Assembly: GCA_910584995.1 (NCBI GenBank)
Contig: CAJUDW010000003.1
Span: 75,270-139,269 of the forward strand
Direction: 5' to 3'
Length of the DNA: 64,000 nt
DNA from: an uncultured Oscillibacter sp.
GTDB lineage: Bacteria > Bacillota > Clostridia > Oscillospirales > Oscillospiraceae
Part shown: positions 41,855-50,062 of the stretch, piece after piece
Layout of the letters: every line of letters begins with the position of its first letter
Position numbering within the stretch: the stretch's first letter is position 1
Position numbers and translations under genes: made by a program
The notes under the pieces: generated by a model
The model's input: only the letters and a program-made list of their open reading frames with translations
What the model was told of the DNA's origin: nothing
The model's database searches: none

Positions 41855-42532
41855 TTATTCCTCCACATCCGCAGCGGCGGAGGATCTGGTCTCCGTTTCA
41901 ACACTCTGCACGGATCCGTCTTCCGCCACATAGCTGCCGCTGACTGTGACGAAGGTCTCCCCGTCGCCGTCCTCCCTGTGTTCGCCTGCCACGGCATAGA
42001 CTGTCACGTTTCCTTCTCCGTCCACGCTCTTCTGGCTCACGGTCAGATCCCCGGGAACACCGGTGATCTTCACCTCCATTGCGCCCCTCTCCAGGCCGCC
42101 ATTCTCGATGGCCGTATTGAGTTCGCACTCAAAGGTATAGCTGCCGTTTTCCAGCAGGGAATCAGTGATGTCTACATCCCCGCTGTCCGTCTGGATATAG
42201 ACCCGGCCGTCCTCCTCCCGGACCAAATCGCCGTCAACAGCGGTAACGAAGAAGCGGTTGCCCTCATCGTCCATCAACTCCATACGGTTCTCATCCATGG
42301 AGAGGATGTGGAACATGATCCCGTTCAACAGCATCCCGTCTGTGGCTGCGTTGGCTGCCGCGGCAGTGACCGCCAGGGCCATGGTCATGACCGCGGCAAT
42401 GGCCGCGCCCCGCAAAAGCTTGGGAATCCGGATTTTCTTCTGCTTTTCCATCATGTGAAAGACCTCCTTCTTTGCCTCGTCGGAGGCGCAAAGCCGGGAG
42501 AAGGTTTCACGGTACAAATCCTTGTCAATCAT
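41855..42532 (-). CDS. putative anti-sigma factor / membrane protein
   Basis: A 225-residue protein whose start overlaps the ECF sigma gene by four bases (ATGA). Residues 1-40 are soluble (MIDKDLYRETFSRLCASDEA), then one membrane segment (GAAIAAVMTMALAVTAAAAN, near 42-61), then about 160 outside residues, acidic and beta-rich, with no recognised domain. Topology and coupling fit an anti-sigma factor, but no zinc motif is seen. Confidence 0.7.
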   Translation of the reverse strand: MIDKDLYRETFSRLCASDEAKKEVFHMMEKQKKIRIPKLLRGAAIAAVMTMALAVTAAAANAATDGMLLNGIMFHILSMDENRMELMDDEGNRFFVTAVDGDLVREEDGRVYIQTDSGDVDITDSLLENGSYTFECELNTAIENGGLERGAMEVKITGVPGDLTVSQKSVDGEGNVTVYAVAGEHREDGDGETFVTVSGSYVAEDGSVQSVETETRSSAAADVEE

Positions 42533-43002
42533 AGGCTTTCTGCCTCCTTCAATTTCAGTCTCAGCTGTCCCCTGGCCCGCATGAGCCAGGTCTGGACGGT
42601 GGACGTCTTGGCCCCCATCAATCCCGCTATCTCCTGGACGGAGTAGTCCTCATAGTAATAGAGGTACACCGCCGCCCGGTATTTCGGCGGGAGAGCCATC
42701 ACCTGCCGGTACAACTCCGACTGGGCCGGGATGTCGAAAACCGCGATCTCCGGTGCCTCCTCCAGGGGCCCGGTCCGCCGCCAGGGGGAGCGCAGCAGGC
42801 GCCTGCACTCATTCACAGCCACCCGGACCAGCCAATACCGCTGGTGCTCCGGAGAGTCGAAGGGTTTTTTCTGGGTATAGAGTTTCAGCAGCGTTTCCTG
42901 CATGACATCCTCCGCATCGGCGCGGTTGCGCAGATAACTGAACGCCAGACGGAAAATCATGTCGGCGTACTGCTCTACCGCTGCCTCAAAACCGCTGTCC
43001 AT
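42529..43002 (-). CDS. ECF-type RNA polymerase sigma factor
   Basis: A 157-residue group IV sigma factor. Region 2: YADMIFRLAFSYLRNRADAE then DVMQETLLKLYTQ; WLVRVAVNECRRLLRSPWRR closes it. Region 4: LPPKYRAAVYLYYYEDYSVQ then EIAGLMGAKTSTVQTWLMRA. GAGGTGAAACT lies before the ATG. It is the second such sigma operon in this window; the signal sensed is unknown. Confidence 0.93.
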   Translation of the reverse strand: MDSGFEAAVEQYADMIFRLAFSYLRNRADAEDVMQETLLKLYTQKKPFDSPEHQRYWLVRVAVNECRRLLRSPWRRTGPLEEAPEIAVFDIPAQSELYRQVMALPPKYRAAVYLYYYEDYSVQEIAGLMGAKTSTVQTWLMRARGQLRLKLKEAESL

Positions 43003-43209
43003 AGTTTCACCTCGACTCCTCTTTGGGAACTTGAGCGGCGTCCGCCGCCGGAAAGGCCTTTCTATGGGGAATATCCGCCAGGGCCGGAAAAAATCTCACA
43101 GAAATGGGAATTCTCCGAAAAATTTTTTCCGGCCTGCCGGAAGGTATGCAGCAGTATACGGCCTTTGGTTGAAAAACGCCTTAAAACCGGCAATAATTTC
43201 CCCTAAAAT

Positions 43210-43249
43210 GGCAAAAAACTTCCCGACTCTGGCCGGGAAGTTTTTTGCC
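43210..43249 (-). terminator. terminator of the glycogen operon
   Basis: GGCAAAAAACTTCCCG (43210-43225) and CGGGAAGTTTTTTGCC (43234-43249) make a 16-bp stem with T-runs on both strands, 22 bases after the glgP stop. Confidence 0.88.
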
Positions 43250-43270
43250 TATGCAATTGGAGCCGTCCGT

Positions 43271-45718
43271 TTACTTGTGGGGCACGTGCCAGATGTTGTC
43301 CGCGTACTCCCCTACGGCCCGGTCGGCGGCAAAGATACCACTGCGGGCAATGTTGTGGAGGCTCATGCGGTTCCACAACTCCTTGTCCTGATAGGCTTCT
43401 ACCATCCGCTTCTCCGCGTCGCAGTAGGACTGGAAATCCGCCAGCAGGAGATAGTCGTCCGCCGGGCTGCCACCGGAACCGAACAGCAGGCGCTGATACA
43501 GATCGTCGTAGGAAACGCCGTCCCGGAAGCCGGCCCGCAGGGCGTCCATGGCCCGCCGCAGGCGTTCGTTCTCATTGTAGATCCGCTGCGGGATATAGCC
43601 CTCCCGCTTCATGGCAACCACCTCATCAGCGTGGAGGCCGAAGAGGAACATGTTCTCGTCGCCCAGCACGTCGTGCATCTCCACATTGGCGCCGTCCAAA
43701 GTGCCGACGGTCAGCGCGCCGTTGATCATGAATTTCATGTTGCCGGTGCCGCTGGCCTCCTTGCCTGCGGTGGAAATCTGCTGGCTGACCTCGCTGGCAG
43801 GCATGAGAACCTCCGCCAGGGAGACCCGGTAGTTCTCCAGGAATACCACCTGCAATTTGTCCTTGCAGCAGGGATCGTGGGAAATCTGATCCGCCAGGGA
43901 GTTGATCAGATGGATAATCCGCTTGGCCACCACATAGCCGGGGGCCGCCTTCGCGCCAAAGAGGAACGTCTGGGGATGGACCACAGCATTGGGATCGTCC
44001 CGCAGCCGCTGGTACAGGGAGATGATATGCAGGACATTCAGAAGCTGCCGCTTGTACTCATGCAGCCGCTTGGCCTGCACGTCGAAGATGGAGTCCGGGT
44101 TCAGGGCCAGATCCCGGGACCATTTGGCGTGCTTAACAAAGCGTTCCTTGTTTTCCCGCTTGATCTCCGCCAAACGCTCCAGGACAGCCTTGTCTCCGGC
44201 GAAATCGTCCAGCTTTTTCAGAACCAGGGGATCGTGGAGATACTCGCTGCCGCCGGTAAGATCCCGGATGAGGCTGTCCAGGCCGGGGTTGATCTCGCTG
44301 AGCCAACGGCGGTGGTCAATGCCGTTGGTGACATTCTGGAACTTCCAGGGCTCCATGCCGCAGCTGTCCCGGAAAAGATCCTTCCGCAGGATCTCCGAGT
44401 GGAGGCCGGACACGCCGTTGACAGCCATGCTGCCCGCCACGCAGAGGTTCGCCATGCGGACCTCGCCGTTCCAGACGATAGCCATGTGATGGGTCTTGGC
44501 GGGGTCGTGGTAATACTCCTCCACCCGCCGCTGCCAGCGGTTGGAGATCTCCAGGATGATCTGCCAGATACGGGGCAGGCGGCGCTCCATCAGGATCTGG
44601 GGCCAGCGCTCCAGGGCCTCCGCCAGCACGGTATGGTTGGTGTAAGCCACAGCGTGGGTGGTGATCTCCCAGGCCTCCTCCCAGTTCATGCCGGCATCGT
44701 CGATGAGGATCCGCATCAGTTCCGGGATCACCAGGGCCGGATGTGTGTCGTTGATCTGGATGACATTCTTCTCGTGAAAGTTCTTCAGCGTCCCATAGGT
44801 GGCCAGGTGCTTCATGGTAATGGACTGCACCGTGGCGGAGACGAAGAAATACTGCTGCTTCAGCCGGAGGGATTTGCCCTCCATGTGGCTGTCGTCCGGG
44901 TAGAGGACCTTGGCGATGGAGTCCGCCATGGCCTCCTCCTCGGCGGCTTTCAGGTACTCGCCCCGGGAGAAAAGGCTCATATCCATGGGCTTTGTGGAGT
45001 GGGGCTCCCACAGGCGGAGGATGTTGGTGTGCTCCGTGCCGTACCCGGCAATCACCATGTCGCAGGGTACCGCCAGGACAGTGGTGGCGTTCTCGTTGAC
45101 GGTATGGAGGTGGCCATTGTCCCAGAACTCCCGGACGGTGCCGCCGAAGCGGACCTCCTGGGCCTCCTCGGGCTTGGGCACCAGCCAGGCAGAGCCCAGA
45201 TCCTTCCAGTGGTCGGGAAGTTCCACCTGCTCGCCCTCAATGATCTTCTGGCGGAAGAGGCCCAACTCATAGCAGATGGAATATCCGGCGGCGGGGATCT
45301 CCAGGGTAGCCATGGAGTCCAGATAGCAGGCGGCAAGACGGCCCAGGCCGCCGTTGCCCAGAGCCGCGTCCGGCTCCATCTCAAAGATGTCGGCGGCCTT
45401 GAAGCCCAGGTGGCTCAGAGCCTCCCGCAGCTGGGGCAGCACCTCCAGGTTGTAGGCGTTTTTCATCAGGCTCCGGCCCATCAGGAATTCCATGGAGAGG
45501 TAATGGACCTGCTTCCTGTGCTCCTGGCGGGTCCGCTTGCGGGTACCTACCAGACGCAGGGACATCACGTCCCGGATAACCATGGCGCAGGCCCGCATCA
45601 TTTCCTGATCGGTAGCCTCATCAGGGGTTTTGCTGAAATTCAGCATCAGCTTTTCGGTAAGCGCTTTTTCCAGGGATTCAGTGGTAAAAGGTGTCATAGT
45701 ATTCTGCCGCGAGATCAT
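43271..45718 (-). CDS. glgP: glycogen/starch/alpha-glucan phosphorylase
   Basis: Releases glucose-1-phosphate from glycogen ends, with pyridoxal phosphate as cofactor. 815 residues, family length. Motifs: HYLSMEFLMGRSL, DAALGNGGLGRLAACYLDS, IQINDTHPALVIPELMRI, and the cofactor lysine in EASGTGNMKFMINGALTVGT. The ATG at 45718 overlaps the glgA stop by four bases, so coupled translation is likely. A downstream ATG at 45697 is an alternative. Last gene of the glycogen operon. Confidence 0.97.
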   Translation of the reverse strand: MISRQNTMTPFTTESLEKALTEKLMLNFSKTPDEATDQEMMRACAMVIRDVMSLRLVGTRKRTRQEHRKQVHYLSMEFLMGRSLMKNAYNLEVLPQLREALSHLGFKAADIFEMEPDAALGNGGLGRLAACYLDSMATLEIPAAGYSICYELGLFRQKIIEGEQVELPDHWKDLGSAWLVPKPEEAQEVRFGGTVREFWDNGHLHTVNENATTVLAVPCDMVIAGYGTEHTNILRLWEPHSTKPMDMSLFSRGEYLKAAEEEAMADSIAKVLYPDDSHMEGKSLRLKQQYFFVSATVQSITMKHLATYGTLKNFHEKNVIQINDTHPALVIPELMRILIDDAGMNWEEAWEITTHAVAYTNHTVLAEALERWPQILMERRLPRIWQIILEISNRWQRRVEEYYHDPAKTHHMAIVWNGEVRMANLCVAGSMAVNGVSGLHSEILRKDLFRDSCGMEPWKFQNVTNGIDHRRWLSEINPGLDSLIRDLTGGSEYLHDPLVLKKLDDFAGDKAVLERLAEIKRENKERFVKHAKWSRDLALNPDSIFDVQAKRLHEYKRQLLNVLHIISLYQRLRDDPNAVVHPQTFLFGAKAAPGYVVAKRIIHLINSLADQISHDPCCKDKLQVVFLENYRVSLAEVLMPASEVSQQISTAGKEASGTGNMKFMINGALTVGTLDGANVEMHDVLGDENMFLFGLHADEVVAMKREGYIPQRIYNENERLRRAMDALRAGFRDGVSYDDLYQRLLFGSGGSPADDYLLLADFQSYCDAEKRMVEAYQDKELWNRMSLHNIARSGIFAADRAVGEYADNIWHVPHK

Positions 45719-47508
45719 TTTCCGTTCGCGGTCGTTCCTTTCTCAGAGTTCTTTTTAGCGGAAGCGGTTTTCCGCAGTTTTTTCGCTGCAGGCTTGGCGG
45801 CGGCCTTTTTGGCGGGCTTCTTCGCCGCAGGCTTGGCGGCAGCCTCCTCTGCGGGGGCTTCGGCGGGGGCTTCAACAGGGGACTCCTCTGCCGCCGCAGC
45901 GGGAGCCTCTTCTGCCGGGGCTACGGCGGGCTCTTCCTCCGCCGGGGCTTCAGCGGGAACCTCCGGAACGGGAACCTCCTCCGCTGCCGGAGTTTCAGCG
46001 GGCATTTCCTCCACCGGGGCTTCAACAGGGGCAGTCTCTGCGGGAGCCGGGGCCTCTTCCGCCGGGGGCCACAGCTGGCCGGTGACATTAGCATAAATCC
46101 GCAGATACTCCCCTGCGCTGCGGGCCCAGCTGAAATCGCACTCCATGCCCCGTTTCCGCAGGCGGCCGAAGGCGTCGGGATAGTCCTTGTACAGATACAC
46201 GGCCTCCCGGATAACATAGAGCATGTCGCCGCTGGAGTAGTTGGAGAACGTGAAGCCGTTTCCGGCGTCCCGCCAGGACTCGTAGGGCTGGACGGTATCC
46301 CGCAGGCCGCCGGTCTCCCGGACGATGGGCACCGTGCCGTAGCGCATGGCGATCATCTGGCTGAGGCCGCAGGGCTCGCTCTTGGAGGGCATCAGGAACA
46401 GATCCGCGCCGGCGTAAATAGCCATGGACAGTTCCTCATTGTAGTCCAGGCGCACCGCCATCCGGCCGGGATACTGCTGGGAGGCCCAGTGGAAGAACTC
46501 CTCGTACTTCTGGTCGCCCTTGCCCAGAACCACCAGCTGGAGGGGAAGCTTCATCATGTCGTGAAGCACCTCGCAGATGAGATCCAGGCCCTTGTGGGAC
46601 ACCAGGCGGCTGATGATACCGACGATAGGCACATGGGGTTCCACCCGCAGGCCCATCAGCTTTTGCAGGGCCGCCTTGTTGGCGTCCTTGCCGCTCATGT
46701 CCCCGGCGGTGAAGTTGGTGGTGATGATCGGATCCGTTTCAGGGTTGTAGCGGTTCATGTCGATGCCGTTCAGCACGCCGGAAAGCTTATATTCGCACCG
46801 GCGCATGACGCTCTCCAGCCGGTGGGCGAAGTAGGCCATTTTCAGTTCGTTGGCGTAGGTGGGAGAGACAGCATTCACCGCGTCGGCGCAGAGGATGGCG
46901 GCCTTCAACAGGTTCACGTCGCCGTCCATCATGATGGTGCCGTCTGCCGCCCAGCCGCTGTCCAGACCGAAGAGGTCGCCCAGGGTCTCCTTGCCGTAGC
47001 GGCCCTGATACTCGATGTTGTGGATAGTCATGGTAGTGCGGATGGAGCGGTAGCGATTCTCCCGCACGCCGTCATCCAGCAGGTAGATGGGCACCAGGGC
47101 GGTCTGCCAATCGTTGCAGTTGATGACGTCCGGCCAGAATTTCATATGATCCAGCATCTTGACAATGGCCCGGGAGAAGAAGCCGAACCGCTCGCCGTCG
47201 TCCATGTAGCCGTAGAGATCCGGGCGGTCGAAGTACTGCTCATTGTCCAGGAAATACCAGGTCACACCGTCCCGCTCAATGGAGAACAGGCCGCAGTAAA
47301 CGTGCCGCCAAGCCAAATCTACGTAATCATAGCACAGGAAATTCAACTCCCCGCCGAATTTCTCCCTCACCCGCCGGTACAGTGGCAGGACCACCGCCAC
47401 CTCGGCACCCTCCGCCGCCAGGGCAGGCGGCAGGGAACCGGCTACGTCCGCGAGCCCGCCTGTTTTACAAAACGGTACGGCCTCGCTGGTTGCGTACAAA
47501 ATTTTCAT
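45715..47508 (-). CDS. glgA: glycogen synthase with Pro/Glu linker and histone-H1-like tail
   Basis: ADP-glucose-dependent glycogen synthase (GT5). Residues 1-480 are complete: MKILYATSEAVPFCKTGGLA with the KTGGL ADP-glucose motif, HNIEYQGRYGKETLGDLFGL, GVLNGIDMNRYNPETDP and MPSKSEPCGLSQMIAMRYGT. The protein is 597 residues against the usual 475-490. Residues 481-557 are a Pro/Ala/Glu linker (PAEE-type repeats). Residues 558-597 are Lys/Ala-rich (AAKKPAKKAAAKPAAKKLRK), like histone H1 tails. The tail is in frame and well formed. It overlaps glgP by four bases. Confidence 0.96.
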   Translation of the reverse strand: MKILYATSEAVPFCKTGGLADVAGSLPPALAAEGAEVAVVLPLYRRVREKFGGELNFLCYDYVDLAWRHVYCGLFSIERDGVTWYFLDNEQYFDRPDLYGYMDDGERFGFFSRAIVKMLDHMKFWPDVINCNDWQTALVPIYLLDDGVRENRYRSIRTTMTIHNIEYQGRYGKETLGDLFGLDSGWAADGTIMMDGDVNLLKAAILCADAVNAVSPTYANELKMAYFAHRLESVMRRCEYKLSGVLNGIDMNRYNPETDPIITTNFTAGDMSGKDANKAALQKLMGLRVEPHVPIVGIISRLVSHKGLDLICEVLHDMMKLPLQLVVLGKGDQKYEEFFHWASQQYPGRMAVRLDYNEELSMAIYAGADLFLMPSKSEPCGLSQMIAMRYGTVPIVRETGGLRDTVQPYESWRDAGNGFTFSNYSSGDMLYVIREAVYLYKDYPDAFGRLRKRGMECDFSWARSAGEYLRIYANVTGQLWPPAEEAPAPAETAPVEAPVEEMPAETPAAEEVPVPEVPAEAPAEEEPAVAPAEEAPAAAAEESPVEAPAEAPAEEAAAKPAAKKPAKKAAAKPAAKKLRKTASAKKNSEKGTTANGK

Positions 47509-47687
47509 AAGAAACGCTCCTTTTCATTTGATCCACGGGCCTTCCGAGGCTGTCCAGCCCGATCCGCGCCATGGACGCCGTCTCCGGACGTCTTTCTTCC
47601 GCCGGAGGCGGTCTCCCGGACACAGTTCGCACCAAAAACCGGGATCGGCCTGCCGCCCTGTTTCCGAAGCCGCAAAAACGGCCCGCA

Positions 47688-47710
47688 AGGGGGGAGCACG
47701 GCTCCCCCCT
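47688..47710 (-). other. hairpin in the glgD-glgA spacer
   Basis: AGGGGGGAGC (47688-47697) pairs with GCTCCCCCCT (47701-47710), just after the glgD stop. No T-run follows. In this 215-base gap, the longest of the operon, it may act as an RNA stabiliser or partial terminator between glgBCD and glgAP. Confidence 0.5.
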
Positions 47711-47723
47711 GCGCTGTTTCTTT

Positions 47724-48833
47724 TTAAACGACGCTGGCCTTGGCCAGTACCAGCGGATAGGTGGCATGGCCCATCAGGGTCCGATCCGCCAGTACCTCCA
47801 CATCCTTGTCGGCGATGACATAGGAGAGGTTGACGTTGCGGCGGACAGACACGCCCTGGAAGAGGACGCTGTCCCGCACCACCGCCCCGGCTTCCACCGT
47901 GACACCGGAGAACACAATGGAGTTCTCCACCGTGCCGTCAATGCGGCAGCCGTCGGAAATCAGGGAGTTCACACACACGCCGTCGGGCCCCACGTAGGTG
48001 GAAGTCCGATCGGTGCCCTTGGCCCGGATGGGCCGCTCCGGCGTGAACAGTTCCGCCCGGATGGCGGGATCCAGCAGCTGCATACTGCGGTCATAATACT
48101 CCTTGACGGAGCGCATCTGTGCCGCGAAGCCGCTCCAGGTATAGGCGCGGAGATTCAGCGTATCCTTCCGGGCCTGGAGCACATCCCGCCGCCAGTTGTA
48201 TTTATCCTTCCCGGCGCACTCGTCCACCAGTTCCAGCAGCAGCTTGGTGGAGAGGATGTAGACCTCCAGCCCCCGGTAGCCCCTGGGCTGGTGCAGATTG
48301 AAGAGGACCTCCGTAATCCGGCCGTCCCGCACCTCGAAATAGGTGCCGTCGCTGGTGGCGAAGCTGTCGTTGCCGCAGACCACGGTGATATCCGCGCCGG
48401 TCTTCACATGAGAGTCCAGAATATCCCGCAGGGGCAGGTTTGCCACCAAATCGCCGTCCATCAGGGCCACATAGTCCTGCCGGATGGTATCCAAATAGCT
48501 GCGGATGCCCGCCAGGGCCTCCATCTTTCCCCGGAAGGGCATAATGCCCCAACTCTGCCGGGAGTTGAAGGGAGGCAGCATCCGCAAACCGCCCCGCTTG
48601 CGGCTTAGATCCCAGTCTTTTCCAGTGCCCAGGTGATCCAGCAGGCTCTGATAGTGGCCGTGAAGCACAATGCCTACGTTGGTGGCCCCGGCGTCCACCA
48701 GGTTGGAGAGGGGGAAATCTACCGCCCGGTAGCGGCCGCCGAAGGGGATGGAGGCGGAGGAGCGGATCTCACCCAACTCCCGCAGTTCGCCACGCCGTTC
48801 GTAGGAAAAGATAATGCCATGCAGTCCGTTCAT
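47724..48833 (-). CDS. glgD: ADP-glucose pyrophosphorylase regulatory-type subunit GlgD
   Basis: A GlgC paralogue that modulates or partners GlgC in Firmicutes. 369 residues: MNGLHGIIFSYERRGELREL at the N-terminus lacks the intact glycine-rich catalytic loop of GlgC, while RYRAVDFPLSNLVDAGATNV and the left-handed helix repeats at the C-terminus remain. It overlaps glgC by four bases (ATGA), implying stoichiometric synthesis. Confidence 0.95.
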   Translation of the reverse strand: MNGLHGIIFSYERRGELRELGEIRSSASIPFGGRYRAVDFPLSNLVDAGATNVGIVLHGHYQSLLDHLGTGKDWDLSRKRGGLRMLPPFNSRQSWGIMPFRGKMEALAGIRSYLDTIRQDYVALMDGDLVANLPLRDILDSHVKTGADITVVCGNDSFATSDGTYFEVRDGRITEVLFNLHQPRGYRGLEVYILSTKLLLELVDECAGKDKYNWRRDVLQARKDTLNLRAYTWSGFAAQMRSVKEYYDRSMQLLDPAIRAELFTPERPIRAKGTDRTSTYVGPDGVCVNSLISDGCRIDGTVENSIVFSGVTVEAGAVVRDSVLFQGVSVRRNVNLSYVIADKDVEVLADRTLMGHATYPLVLAKASVV

Positions 48834-50041
48834 GATTTGGACACCTCCTCGCCATTATGGCCCAGCATGATGCCGGGACGGGCCTCTCTGCCCTCTTCCA
48901 GCGTACAGCCGGGAGCCAGAACCGTCAGCCCCCAGGTGCCGGAATCGGAATCTTCCGGCTTGCCGCCCACGCGGCAGTTCCTGCCCACATGGGCCCCTTC
49001 GCCCAGGATGGCGTATTCCACCACCGCGCCGGGCTCTACCGTCACACCGGGCAGCAGCACCGAGTAGCTGACCCGGGCCCCTTCGCTGACCGTCACATTG
49101 GAGGAGAGGACGGAATTTTCCACCGTGCCCTCCAGGATACTGCCGCGGTTGATGGCGCTGTGAGCCACCTGGGCGTGCCGGCCCAGGAACGCAGGCGGCG
49201 CGTTAACTGAGCGGACATAGATGGGCCAGGAATCGTCCCGCAGATCCAGGCCGGTTTCGGGGGAGAGCATATCCATGTTGGCGTCCCAAAGGGAGTCCAG
49301 GGTGCCCACGTCTTTCCAGTAGCCTGCGAAGCGGTAGGCGGCCATCCGCTGGTTGTCGCCCAGCATGGCGGGGATAATATTCTTGCCAAAGTCGTTGTCG
49401 GAATCGGGATTGGCCTCGTCGTCCGTCAGATACTTCCGCAGAATCTTCCAGGAGAACACATAGATACCCATAGAAGCCAGGTTGCTCTTGGGCTCCTTGG
49501 GTTTTTCCGCGAATTCGGTGATCATGTCCTGGCCGTCCACGCTCATGATGCCGAAGCGGGGGGCCTCGTCCCAGGGCACCTCCATGACGGAGATGGTGCA
49601 GGCGGCGTTAGACTCCTTATGGCGTCTCACCATCTTGGAGTAGTCCATCTTATAGATATGGTCGCCGGAGAGAATGACCACATAGTCCGGATCATACATG
49701 TCGATGAACCCGATATTCTGATAAATGGCGTTGGCGGTACCCTTGTACCAGGTGCCGCCCTTGCTGCCCATGTAGGGGGGCAGGATGTGGACGCCGCCGG
49801 AGGACACGTCCAGATCCCAGGGCAGGCCGCTGCCGATGTAGCTGTTCAGTTCCAAGGGCCGGTACTGGGTCAGAACGCCTACGGTGTCAATGCCGGAGTT
49901 GGTGCAGTTGGAGAGCGGGAAGTCAATAATGCGGTACTTTCCGCCGAAGGGCACGGCAGGCTTAGCCATATCTCCTGTCAGGACATACAGCCGGCTGCCC
50001 TGGCCGCCGGCCAGCAGCATGGCGATACATTCTTTTTTCAT
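48830..50041 (-). CDS. glgC: glucose-1-phosphate adenylyltransferase
   Basis: Makes ADP-glucose from ATP and glucose-1-phosphate, the committed step of glycogen synthesis. 403 residues. The catalytic loop MLLAGGQGSRLYVLTGDMAK is intact, followed by KPAVPFGGKYRIIDFPLSNC, and SGDHIYKMDYSKM and ITEFAEKPKEPKSNLASMG. The beta-helix C-terminus is present. Second gene of the operon, 21 bp after glgB. Confidence 0.97.
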   Translation of the reverse strand: MKKECIAMLLAGGQGSRLYVLTGDMAKPAVPFGGKYRIIDFPLSNCTNSGIDTVGVLTQYRPLELNSYIGSGLPWDLDVSSGGVHILPPYMGSKGGTWYKGTANAIYQNIGFIDMYDPDYVVILSGDHIYKMDYSKMVRRHKESNAACTISVMEVPWDEAPRFGIMSVDGQDMITEFAEKPKEPKSNLASMGIYVFSWKILRKYLTDDEANPDSDNDFGKNIIPAMLGDNQRMAAYRFAGYWKDVGTLDSLWDANMDMLSPETGLDLRDDSWPIYVRSVNAPPAFLGRHAQVAHSAINRGSILEGTVENSVLSSNVTVSEGARVSYSVLLPGVTVEPGAVVEYAILGEGAHVGRNCRVGGKPEDSDSGTWGLTVLAPGCTLEEGREARPGIMLGHNGEEVSKS

Positions 50042-50062
50042 TTTGGCAAGCTCCTTTGCTTG

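Noticed and set aside
42959..46096. 1045-codon open frame on the plus strand
   Set aside because: It is antisense to the end of the second ECF sigma gene, all of glgP and the end of glgA; it arises from third-position GC bias.
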